In this document: one piece after another, positions 37,901-48,733 of the stretch | Position numbering within the stretch: the first letter of the stretch is position 1 | Layout: every line of letters starts with the position of its first letter | Source: Daucus carota subsp. sativus | Taxonomy: Eukaryota; Streptophyta; Magnoliopsida; Apiales; Apiaceae | Assembly (NCBI RefSeq): GCF_001625215.2 | Contig: NC_030385.2 | Span: forward strand, 44,417,598-44,481,597 | DNA length: 64,000 nucleotides | Direction: 5' to 3' | The notes under the pieces: model-generated | Told to the model about the DNA's origin: nothing | The model's input: only the letters and a program-made list of their open reading frames with translations | Databases searched by the model: none | Translations under genes and position numbers: made by a program

Positions 37901-38366
37901 ATTACTCTGTGCAACGGTTAATTTAAGAATTTCTGATTTATTATAAAAATTTGGATTTGGATTGATTTTTGATTAATTTATTAATTATATTATAAATTGG
38001 TTAAAATTATTTGATAAATTTTTAAATTGACATTAACTATTTAGTTTTGATTCCATAAATATATATAATTTTAAATTAATGAAAAATATACAATTTTTTA
38101 ATAATGATTCTTTTATACTTTTTCTAATTTTTTTTATTATTTTAATAAGTTATACTATATCAATTTTTATTTTAATATTTGAATCTAATATGCAATAATG
38201 ATTTATTATAAAATTTTATTTATTAAATTAAATGTTTATTTGAAATAAATTTAATAGAATATAATTATAACAAAAATGCTAAAAATAATTATATTATTAT
38301 TATTATTATTTTATCATCATCGTCGTAATAATTATTATATTAAAATTCCAGTCTGCTTTCAAACTA

Positions 38367-38660
38367 GTTAGAGCAAGTCCAATAGGTGTGCTAAATCAAG
38401 TCTTAAATCCAAAAATAGAGAATATGGGATAAAATTGCACTCCAACACTATGCTAGTGATGTGCTAAATCACTAGCACAAGCCTTCCCTTCCCTATTTTT
38501 AGAATATGCTAGCCACTTCTAAACTATTTTTATCATTAAAATATTCATTTTTCTCTCTCCTTCACATCATTTTCCTCTTTTTTTTTCCCTCTCTCTTCCA
38601 CTATTTAATATTATTATAATAATAAGAAATGGATATAGGTAGTACTATTGGAGCTCATGT
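38367..38660. mobile_element. Degenerate MITE upstream of the NUBPL-like gene
   Basis: The left end gttagagcaagtccaatagg mirrors a weaker right end tactattggagctc. The interior is AT-rich with direct and inverted copies of gtgctaaatcactag. It belongs to the common plant 'gagca(a)tctccaa' TIR type, but the right boundary and target duplication are not clear. It ends about 160 bases before the NUBPL ATG. Confidence 0.5.
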
Positions 38661-38817
38661 GCTAAATCTTGTGCTAAATCACTAAGACATATTATTTCAT
38701 AGTGTTGTACTTGCTTTTGCAAAACCCACGAAAACCCCTAAAAAAGTTTGCATTTTTGGATCTTAAATTGCGTCTTTCACTATCTTTGAGACCCAATTGC
38801 TGAGTTGCATATACAAT

Positions 38818-41800
38818 ATGATGACCCCGCTTAATGACCCATTTCAGCGATTGAAGCATATGAAGAAGCTCTCCAGATCTTTCACTGTAGTAAACCAATT
38901 GGGTTTTTAATTTTATTTCATTTTCTTGAAATGTTCTTGATTTTACATGTGAATTTGACTTTAAATTTTTTTAGCTTTGCAGAGATTATAGTGTGCAAAG
39001 TGGGAAGGGCATGAATACTCAGAGTCTAAAGATTAAAGGGGTTAAAGATATCATAGCTGTTGCTTCTGGTAAAGGGGGTGTTGGCAAGTCTACTACTGCT
39101 GGTAATCATTTTAAAGCTTGTTTTTTTATTTGTTTTTTGTATGTAATGGTGAACTCGATTTTATTTCGCAACTGATTTTTTTTTTTTTTTTTTTTTTTTT
39201 GCATTTTTGAATTATGATATGAATACATTTGAGGGTGGTAGTTTGGATTTAGGCCTAGTTCATTTTCGTTAACATTTCAAGATTTTTGCGATTGTAGGAC
39301 TTACTGATATTTGTTAAAATTGAATATGAGCTAATGAGCTTAATGAACAAATTATTGATAAACGAGTAAGTTTGGATCATAATTGGGTTAATCGTGTTGC
39401 GCTTGTCAGTTTTGGGTTTTGTCTCTCAAATTTGTCGATGTTGTGTCGGTTTAGATTCCTGTCAAAAATTCCAAATGTACATTCAATCTCGTGATAACAT
39501 GTGCATGCTTGATAATAATGCCCTCCTTGTGTTTATGCTCTGCTCTCAGCAGTCATATTCGGAGTTAATGTTTCTTATTAAGCACATAGTTTCGTAGTTT
39601 TTGGAGATGAAAGCTTGATTCATGCATGATGTTTTGATATTGGCTTTTGCATAATTGTTGAATTACAGTAAATTTAGCTGTCTCACTTGCTAATAAGTGC
39701 CGGCTTAGTGTTGGTTTGCTTGATGCGGACGTTTATGGACCATCTATACCTACAATGATGAAGCTTCAAGGAAAGCCTGAAGTGAGTGAAGGTGACACTT
39801 GTTTTTCTCCTGGTTCTCCTCATAAATACTTTATATTTCGATAGAAGTTGCTGATGCTATTGTTGCTTAAACTAGTTAGACACTAAGTTGTTTCTGTTCT
39901 GGTATCAAATTAGTTCAAAAAGTATTCCATGACTGCATTACTACTTCATCTCAATTAGCACTCTACATCTAATTATTGAGCCAAGTGTTTATCTTACCAA
40001 AGTATCATATTGCTGTATGCAGTAATAGATGTGCCTTGACATATTCGGCATATTAGGATGATAAATCTCCTCTCTCCCCCTCTTTAAAAATATAAAATGT
40101 ACGAGACCTTGGTAATCAGAGTACATGATACTTTAGTATCTATTGTTAGCACAGTTAACACTTTACATGATGGTATATGTATCTTTATTATATTATTATT
40201 CATTTATTTCACACCTTCACCTTTTCTTAAACAACAAAATGTTATACTCGAAAGAGCGACTAATATCTTACCAGACAACTAAGCTGATGCTCATTTGTTA
40301 AAACCATTGTCAAATTTTCCATTGAGTGAAATGAGTGGTATATGGGATCAAGTTCTTGTACCCTTACATAATAATAGTGTTTGTTTTTTGAACTTTGGTC
40401 TCAGCCAATAAGATGATCCCGATAGAAAACCATGGTGTCAAGTGTATGTCAATGGGATCTTTGGTAGAAAAAGAAGCCCCAATTGTGTGGAGAGGTCCTA
40501 TGGTATGTCTCTGTTTTGTATGGTTTTTGAGTTTTTGTTTTCCATTCCATTCTTTTACCTTCAGAGATACCATTTTGAAGAATGCTTACAAATGGGTCAA
40601 AGTTAAGTTTCACTAGTTTTGCTCGTAGTTGAAGTACAACCAGTTCTAAGTAGTTTTTCTTTTTGCACTTCCTTAACATTAAGCAAACTAGATTTTATTA
40701 TATACTTGCAGGTGATGAAAGCTCTTGAACAATTGACCAGGGGAGTTGATTGGGGAAATTTAGATGTTCTCGTGGTGGATATGCCTCCTGGTACCGGTGA
40801 TGCCCAGATATCAATTTCACAAAGGCTGCAATTATCAGGTAAGCGATTACATTTCAATTTTGTCTTACCTCTATTCAGTTTATCATCTGGTGGTTTTGGT
40901 GAATTATTATGTACAGGGAGTGGGGCATTGTGCCATATAAGCTTCATATGACTAATGTCTGAATAAAGCTCCATTCTTGCTTAAAGTTCAAATGCATTAC
41001 ATTTCAGCTATGTACTGTAATAGATATGTAGCACATCCTTACTCATTTCTTGATAAGGTGGGATGCTTTAGAAGATTTGGAGACAAATTTGACTTTGGCT
41101 TCAACTAATCTTTGTTTGATAATACTTTCTTCATTTTGATACCAGGTGCCTTGATTGTTTCAACTCCTCAAGATGTCGCATTAATGGATGCTCGGAGAGG
41201 AGTAAATATGTTTTCTAAAGTCGCAGTGCCTGTAAGACCATTTTATTTTTTATATTAGTGGGCAATGGCTATAAGCCTAAGATATGTTTGACCTTTTTTT
41301 TACCTAGCATTCTAATATCTAATTTTTGTTTTACTAGCAGTCTAGCACCTTAATGTCTGCTCATTCATACCTCGAAAACCTAATCTGTCTAAATTTATGA
41401 AGATTATAGTACTTGCGTTATACATTCTGGCTGGGGGAAGGGAATTAGCTGTCAAATTCTCCACATTCAAAGCCAAAGGTGGTGGTAAAGGCAAAGATTC
41501 ATCACACAGTTAACATTTCTTATAAATATAGGCGAAAAAAGGGGCTTAAGGTACAGATGAGTCAACCTCAGGGTGCTATAATGTAACTATATGCATCAGG
41601 GAGCTAGAGATGTATTTTAGCCTAAATTAATACTATGTTTTATTAGGTATTTCATAAAAGTCAGATATTGGCTCATGGCAATACTCCTTTTACTGTCCAA
41701 GACCCCTCTTTACTATATTGATTCGTTATCAAACTTTTGGAGTGTATATATTGTTCAATTTCTTAATCCACAACCAAGGCTCATAATTAAGCTAGACCTG

Positions 41801-42726
41801 TCTCTGACTACTGAATCACGCTCTCTGCATGTCATCCATGTCGGTGCTTATTTTTTATATATTGGACAAACTTTTTCCTTTTTGTTTGAATTGAAAGAAA
41901 TATTTCTAGGAAGTTACCTGATAGAATATTGTTACTATTTGACTTGACAATACTGGATAGGTATATCATAGCATATTATATTTGTTTTATAGATTCTTGG
42001 TATCATAGAGAATATGTCCTACTTCAAGTGCCCACACTGTAATGAACCATCATTCATTTTTGGGAAAGGAGGAGCTCGCAAAACTGCTGAAGATATGGGT
42101 CTGAGATTTGTAGGCGAGGTACTTATTTTATTCAACTTCAAAAGTTGAGATAATTATAATTCTGTCAGGCTGTTTAGAGAGTAGCTGGTGTAGGCTTACT
42201 ATGAACTGCATGTTTCTTTTCTTTCCTTGAGATCACCGTTTGTTTATGTCCGAGATAAATTTTAATGAGCTACCTCACTAGTTCTATCATCTATGTTCCC
42301 TTCACAAATTTATATAATCTTATTGGTAGTGTGCTTGTGTTTTTTATCTAGATTTACCTCCCTTATCTATTTATCTGTAAAAAAGGCCAATGCTTCCCCT
42401 TTACCGAATGAAATACTCAGCAAACCCTAATTCATATTGCCAATAGAAGAATGAATCTCTGTGTATTTATTTGCATGTGAGTAGAGGGGCCTCACATGTA
42501 ACTAAATTTGGCTTTTCTGCTTTAGATTATAATCATCCCTCGGTCTGTTTTTCAGATACCATTGGTGGAGGAAGTCAGAAGTGGTTCTGATGATGGTGTC
42601 CCCATAGTAGTGTCCAACCCTGATTCCGCGGTGGCCAAATCATATGGTGATGTGGCTCAAAGCATTATGAGCATACTTGAAGACTTGGCGAAGCAGCGAG
42701 ATGTCCAACCAGAGATAATCATGTAA
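38818..42726 (+). CDS. INDH: Mitochondrial NUBPL/INDH-like Fe-S P-loop NTPase, eight exons
   Basis: An Mrp/NBP35-family ATPase that carries a 4Fe-4S cluster. NUBPL/IND1 helps assemble respiratory complex I, and Arabidopsis INDH is linked to mitochondrial translation and complex I. Exons: 38818-38886, 38975-39101, 39669-39791, 40405-40502, 40712-40838, 41146-41231, 41993-42118, 42556-42726, in phase, giving 308 residues. The P-loop deviant Walker A is GKGGVGKST (about residues 48-56). Walker B-like [10 protein letters not shown], the [11 protein letters not shown] block, [14 protein letters not shown] and the cluster ligand motif FKCPHCNE (CPxC) are all present. The N-terminus is basic ([12 protein letters not shown]) as in a mitochondrial presequence. 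Exon 1 was chosen because its ACT|GTAGTA donor joins exon 2 (LCRDYSVQ) in phase 0; this first junction is the least certain. Two adjacent ATGs (38,818, 38,821) are possible starts. Confidence 0.92.
39176..39200 (+). repeat. 25-base T homopolymer
   Basis: A long T-run in intron 2 of the NUBPL-like gene, otherwise unremarkable. Confidence 0.9.
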
Positions 42727-42729
42727 ACC

Positions 42730-44990
42730 TTGTAGATGGTATGTATGCTCTTCTATGATGTGAGCCGTGTAGATTTGTGACTGTAAGCGCTTCTAGGATG
42801 TGAATGTGTAGATGGTTTTGTTACACTCACATGAAATGCCAGTTACCCTTTTCTTTTCTCTAAATGAAATTCTTGAACTCTATTTTGTAGGGCTAAATAA
42901 GGCCACCATAGCCTCATGAACTGCTCAGTTCAGCTGTTTATTCGTTCACTTGTTCACATCTGAACTGTAAAAAATTTAAATTTTTAAAGCATAGATTTTA
43001 CGGAAAGCTCATCTGCATTCATAGTAAAAGTGTAGTGTACATGGTGATTAGCTAGAGACTGGATTACTATGTGATCTTCTAGCAATAATAAATTAAGTAT
43101 ATTATTCGATATCAATGGACATGATACTCTATTATAAATGTTGTATCAATTCTAATTATAAGTGTCCTAATTAGCATTAATGAGCTATCAGTAAACAGCT
43201 CCATCCCCGAAAGTTGGTGTTCTCAGTTTTGTGGTTCTATTGCCTACAGATGTACAAAAAGTTGTACTGGAGACTATTCAGCAAAACATGTAGGTCTTAG
43301 GCCATTGTGCTGCATGATTCCGTGTTTTTTGCTGCTGAAACAGACTCGGGTCTTTTTGTTAACAATAATATGAACAAATTATCTTGAATTGCCCTAGTAT
43401 AAGTAAAATACGATATGAGTTTTGGACTGCCCCTAATAAATCAGACTTGCAGGATGATGCTCAAATTTTATGTTCTCTAATACATATCGGCCGGTATCCA
43501 AAACATACGAACAATGGTAGCATATATTTAATGAAAAAAAGGCTGAATGTGAAAATTTTCAGAAATAAATAATTTTTTGCTGAATGATATTGAAGCACCC
43601 ATGTATCATCAAAAATTTATTGTTAAGGTGTCTGATCCTTTTTTTCGGCTGAAGGTATTAATATATTTTTGATTGTTAAGGTGTCTGCCCCTTTTTTTCG
43701 ACTGAAAGTATTAATATACACATAATCAGACCGCCGATCAACATAAACTAAACTCTGTCTATGAGTCTTTAGAGACATAGTTCACTTATAAATTTACACA
43801 GAATAACTTTATTTATATTATTAAATGATTAATAATTAAACTCTGGCTCTCTAGCATCAAAACCATAACTTGTTTTTGACGAAAAATCATAACTTGTTTG
43901 TTTGGTGTAAATATTAAAAAGAACAGAGTTGGTGCCTTGGTGGGTACCAAAGAGCTCTGTACTCCAATTAGATAAAATCACCAGCAACATAAAAAAGGCT
44001 AATGAAACCAAAAAACACCTCATTGTTGAACAACATTAAAGAGGCTAATAAAACTAAAAGCACCTAATTGTTGAACAATTATGGAAACAAGAATCTTTAT
44101 CATTTGAACCCAGAACTTGCCTAGGTGATGATTCGTAGAACTTACTAATAAAAACAGATTTTTCTTGCTATGTTTCTAAGTATGTCCTCTTCGTTGTAGT
44201 TATTGTTCATGTCTGAGGTGGTCGATACTTAACAGAGTGAAAGGCAAGAAGCAACATTCAAGGTTATTACAGAGTTAAGCTAGTGGCTCTGGTCCATCAT
44301 GATTGATAGGTTACCGCTAGTGGCTCTGGTCCATCGCGACACTCATATGACACTCCTGGTGTCTGTATCGCTATCATAATATGAATTTATACGAGTCAAT
44401 GGTTTCCCTTTCCGACTTAACTTCCATTAGATATGAACTCTAATCGCCTAAGATATGCCGTAATCCTTCTAGCATTTCTGTTGTTTATGCTGAAGTATGA
44501 GTGATCCCCTGATCCTGTGGTAATTGCAGAAGATATTCTTGATGTTATTACTAAAGATCTCCTAGGTGTATAAATATTACATAAGATCAAATTGATTTCT
44601 AAAGATCAATAGAGTGATTAGTGACATAGTTATACTTACTATTGATTTAGAGGCAAATAATTAAGTTTAGATTGAAATCACTTTCAGATGAAACTGACCT
44701 ACTATAATCTACACATGGCACAGTTGGCTTTTGGGGTTAACCAGTTTGTATCACGTCCAGTTTGAGTTGCAAATCAATTTGACTTGAGGGTGCACACTGA
44801 AGTTGACAGGGCAACTAGACTATAACATAAGGACCTTGGCATGGCGCGCTAGACAAAAGTATTAGCAAGAGACAAAGCCTGAGCCGCCCGGGTTGTTTCT
44901 TTTGTCTAAGGATTAGTTTACACAATTGTTTAAACTTGTCTGGTTTGCGATTGAATATAGATATTTGAACAGACACATCTACGTAGTGGC
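42730..44990. other. Intergenic region between NUBPL and the subtilases
   Basis: No gene was seen. A perfect 20-base direct repeat (gctagtggctctggtccatc) lies at 44,279 and 44,316, and a shorter duplicated word (gttaaggtgtctg) near 43,622 and 43,675. Otherwise ordinary AT-rich DNA. Confidence 0.5.
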
Positions 44991-45079
44991 TGCAAGTGAA
45001 AACACTCTTATTTTTCGTAAGTTCTTGGATAGGAGAGTTGAGTAGATTGAGGCATTACAGAACAATCTGCAGTAAGGGA

Positions 45080-47350
45080 ATGGGATTGGTTAAGGTGAGT
45101 TTTCTGTTATGTGCATGGCTGTTTTTTATGGTTTTTCATGGTAGCTTAACTTTAGCAGATGATGAGAGATCTAGTTATATTGTTCATATGGACAAATCGT
45201 TCATGCCAAAGGCTTTTGCTAGTCATGAGCATTGGTATATGTCTGCGATTGAGTCTGTTAAGTCTACGAGTCATGCTTATGGTCCGACCCTCATCTACAC
45301 TTATGATAATGCATTCCATGGTTTTAGTGCATTGTTGTCTAAGAATGAACTGCAGACTCTTGAGAAGTCGTCAGGATTCGTGTCTGCTTATAGTGACAGG
45401 ACTGTCACACTGGACACAACGCATACTTTTGAGTTCCTTTCGCTCAATCCTGCCACGGGGTTGTGGCCTGCTTCCAATTATGGCAAAGATGTTATCATTG
45501 GTGTCATTGACACGGGAGTCTGGCCTGAGAGCGCGAGCTATAAGGATGATGGGATGACTGCGGTTCCTTCAAGATGGAAGGGGACTTGCGAGGAAGGGCA
45601 AGAATTTAATGCTTCACTCTGTAACTTGAAGCTCATTGGAGCTAGATACTTTAACAAAGGTGTTATAGCTAAGAACCCTGATGTTAAGATAAGCATGAAC
45701 TCTGCCCGGGATTCTATGGGTCATGGTACACACACATCGTCAACTGCAGGTGGGAACTACGTCGAAGGGGCATCCTTTTTTGGCTATGCCTTGGGAACTG
45801 CAAGAGGGATGGCTCCGCGTTCCAGGGTGGCAATGTACAAGGTCCTCTGGGATGAAGGACGATATGCATCTGATGTTCTTGCTGGTATGGATCAGGCAGT
45901 AGCTGACGGAGTTGATATTATATCGATATCCATGGGCTTTGATGATGTGCCTCTATATGAGGATCCTATCGCCATAGCTTCCTTTGGTGCAATGGAAAAA
46001 GGTGTGCTTGTTTCTTCATCCGCTGGAAATGAAGGGCCACGCACCGCAACCTTGCACAACGGCATTCCATGGGTCTTGACTGTTGCAGCAGGCTCAATAG
46101 ACCGATATTTTGCAGGGACCTTGAGTCTGGGCAACGGGTTGGTCATCACCGGATGGACCGTGTTTCCTGCAAGAGCCAAAATCCGAAACTTGCCCTTACT
46201 ATATAACAAAACCATGTCTCTTTGTGATTCCGATGAGGTGTTATCTGGAGCTCCTTCTGCTGTCATTGTATGCAGTGACACAGGCTCATTTAGTTCACAG
46301 TTATACTACATTTCTAGATCAAACGTTGCTGCCGCTATTTTTATCACAGACTCTCCTGACGTATTTAAGTCTCAACTGTTTTCTTACCCTGGAGTTGTGG
46401 TTAATCCCAAAGATGGAGCTGTTGTAATTAAATACGCAAGAAGTTCTTCTGAACCATTGGCTAGCATCAAGTTTCAACAAACATTCGTGGGCACAAAACC
46501 AGCACCTGCAGTTGCCGACTACAGTTCAAGAGGCCCCTCACCAAGTTATCCCGGGATATTAAAGCCAGATATAATGGCACCAGGGACATTAGTCTTGGCT
46601 TCTTGGATACCATATGATAGTGTAGCCTATATAGGTAACAATATCGAGTTGTCAAGCGACTTTAATCCAATTTCAGGGACATCCATGTCTTGTCCTCATG
46701 CTTCTGGTCTCGCTGCTCTCCTAAAAGGTGCACACCCCGACTGGAGCCCTGCTGCTATTCGGTCTGCAATGATGACCACAGCCAACCCCTTGGACAATAC
46801 GCATAACAGTATCCAAGACATTGGAACAGGTTTTAAATCTGCTACCCCATTAGCAATGGGATCAGGCCACGTAGACCCTAATCGTGCACTTAATCCAGGC
46901 CTTGTATACGATGCCACAGCACAAGACTACGCTAATCTTCTCTGTTCTATGAACTTCACGCAAAATCAAATCAATGCAATCACAAGAGCCAGCTACAACT
47001 GCATGAACAAGTCCTCTGATTTAAATTATCCGTCTTTTATCACCTTGTACACTAATCAGACTAGTGGCCGAACATTGCAGCAGACGTTTTACAGGACAGT
47101 CACCAATGTCGGAGATGCAGCAGCTACTTACAAGGTCAAGGTGACAGCGCCAAAGGGTTCAATTATAACGGTTTTGCCAGATACATTGATGTTTCAGAAG
47201 AAAAACGAGAAGAAGAGCTACACCATGACTATTAATTTCAAAGCTGTGACTCCTGCTGTTACACATGGTTCACTTGTTTGGATTGAGAAGAATTCTAAGA
47301 ACACAGTTAGGAGTCCTATTGTAATATCGCCTGCAGTAGATATGTGGTAA
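45080..47350 (+). CDS. Subtilisin-like serine protease, SBT1 (SBT1.9-like) class, intronless
   Basis: A secreted plant subtilase. From the ATG at 45,080 the product is 756 residues with a clean signal peptide (VSFLLCAWLFFMVFHGSLTL). The frame is open upstream to an earlier ATG at 44,996 (784 residues), but that start would put a polar stretch before the signal peptide, so the second is preferred. Order: I9 propeptide (SYIVHMDKSFMPKAF to about TLDTTHT), catalytic Asp144 (VIDTGVWPES), His215 (GHGTHTSS), oxyanion Asn317 (SSSAGNEGP) and Ser535 (GTSMSCPHASG), with a PA domain inserted between His and Ser, then a C-terminal fibronectin-III-like domain (RTVTNVGDAAATYKV). All catalytic residues are intact. 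The mature N-terminus is expected at TTHT. It forms a tandem pair with the next gene. Specific SBT1 subclass is from memory. Confidence 0.93.
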   Translation: MGLVKVSFLLCAWLFFMVFHGSLTLADDERSSYIVHMDKSFMPKAFASHEHWYMSAIESVKSTSHAYGPTLIYTYDNAFHGFSALLSKNELQTLEKSSGFVSAYSDRTVTLDTTHTFEFLSLNPATGLWPASNYGKDVIIGVIDTGVWPESASYKDDGMTAVPSRWKGTCEEGQEFNASLCNLKLIGARYFNKGVIAKNPDVKISMNSARDSMGHGTHTSSTAGGNYVEGASFFGYALGTARGMAPRSRVAMYKVLWDEGRYASDVLAGMDQAVADGVDIISISMGFDDVPLYEDPIAIASFGAMEKGVLVSSSAGNEGPRTATLHNGIPWVLTVAAGSIDRYFAGTLSLGNGLVITGWTVFPARAKIRNLPLLYNKTMSLCDSDEVLSGAPSAVIVCSDTGSFSSQLYYISRSNVAAAIFITDSPDVFKSQLFSYPGVVVNPKDGAVVIKYARSSSEPLASIKFQQTFVGTKPAPAVADYSSRGPSPSYPGILKPDIMAPGTLVLASWIPYDSVAYIGNNIELSSDFNPISGTSMSCPHASGLAALLKGAHPDWSPAAIRSAMMTTANPLDNTHNSIQDIGTGFKSATPLAMGSGHVDPNRALNPGLVYDATAQDYANLLCSMNFTQNQINAITRASYNCMNKSSDLNYPSFITLYTNQTSGRTLQQTFYRTVTNVGDAAATYKVKVTAPKGSIITVLPDTLMFQKKNEKKSYTMTINFKAVTPAVTHGSLVWIEKNSKNTVRSPIVISPAVDMW

Positions 47351-48660
47351 TCCACAGCTGCAACTTAAATTTTATCTGAATAAACTTTTTAAGGTACATT
47401 ATATTTCTCTGTCAATATATCAGTACATTCGCGCTAATTTTGCTTTTCTGCAATAAATTTTGCCCGAATGTGTATCCCCTGCAACGCGATCAAGCAATGT
47501 ACAGAACTGCAGATAATCGCGCTGTTTCTGATATGCAAGTAAAGCGATATCTGCAGAACAGACCTTAAATCCTCTTCTTTCATTTTTCACACATAATCAT
47601 ATTTACGCAGATGTTAATTCAGAAACTACATTGATTAGCTGATAATCTAACAGAGGAATCTATATTATCACAAAACTCCAACCTACCGTTAATAAAATAA
47701 AAGAGAATGATTGGTATTGTTGAAGCAAAAGTCAAGTATCATATCTTGATAGCTTCTCCATGCATACATTGTATGGATACTATAAGATAGGATTGAAGAC
47801 GATTTGTGACCAAACATAATATAAAAACTAAAAAGAAAAGCTTCATTTTCTTAAAGCCAGCCTGCTTTATTTGTTTGTCCAACGAGGTTTCTCCGAACAC
47901 GTCGTCATTTTGTGTGTTTCCTTAAGGTTTTAGATGAACGACGTTTAGAAGTTCAGATTACTCTGATGAATGCTAATGGCTCGATCGAAGGGACTGCCAC
48001 TTGAGCAGTGGTTTCCTGAATTATTGTAACGTGTGGTACCATGAAATTTTTGCACATGTTTATAACTTAATATATTTATTTAATATTGAAAAATTAAAGC
48101 ACTTTTTATCTTAGGGTGATTCTGAATACTAGGATAAAAAGTGATTTGCCTTTTGATCATACTGCCATCTTGCTCCACGATGGCATGGACCAAATCACTC
48201 TACTTTCATAGCTTCATATCTTAGATCGACAACGAAAAAGTTGTAAATTGTATAAATTCTGTGAAACAATTAAAAATATTGATATAAATTATCATAGAAA
48301 ATAGTTACTGAATGATCTGACAAGTACGAGATTTCGATTAATGTCAAAAACAACAGTGATCCTCCAAAGGGTATATACTCAATTTTGGTAGAGTTAATTT
48401 CAGAAAAGAATATGGCTCATGTGATTAATATATTTGTAATTCTTATATACCCATGCTCTCATTCTTAGTCCACAAACCCTCCATTATTTGCTTGGCTCTG
48501 ACAGTATTTGATCATAAAAATCTTCCTTGTAGCCCTTCTTATCACAAAGGAGGGTCCCCAAGTCTTTCCAAAATTCTTTGAAGAATACATCATGCACACA
48601 AACAAGTTGAAATATGGATGTGAAGATTACTTATTAAATTTGCATTTCCATGCTTATACT
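47351..48660. other. Spacer between the two subtilase genes
   Basis: No gene was recognised. The right part holds the promoter of the second subtilase. Confidence 0.5.
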
Positions 48661-48675
48661 CCAGTATATAAGTAT
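48660..48675 (+). promoter_or_regulatory. TATA box of the second subtilase gene
   Basis: The sequence ccagtatataagtatcc lies about 65 bases before the ATG at 48,734, giving a short leader starting near 48,695. Confidence 0.55.
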
Positions 48676-48733
48676 CCATCAACTGAAGTTTAAGCAGCAT
48701 CCCACTTCAGTTTTTAATCACTCAAACTAGACC

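Noticed and set aside
44996-45079. Extra 28 residues at the N-terminus of the first subtilase
   Set aside because: The frame is open, but the downstream ATG gives a normal signal peptide directly before the propeptide; the upstream start would bury it. Kept only as an alternative.
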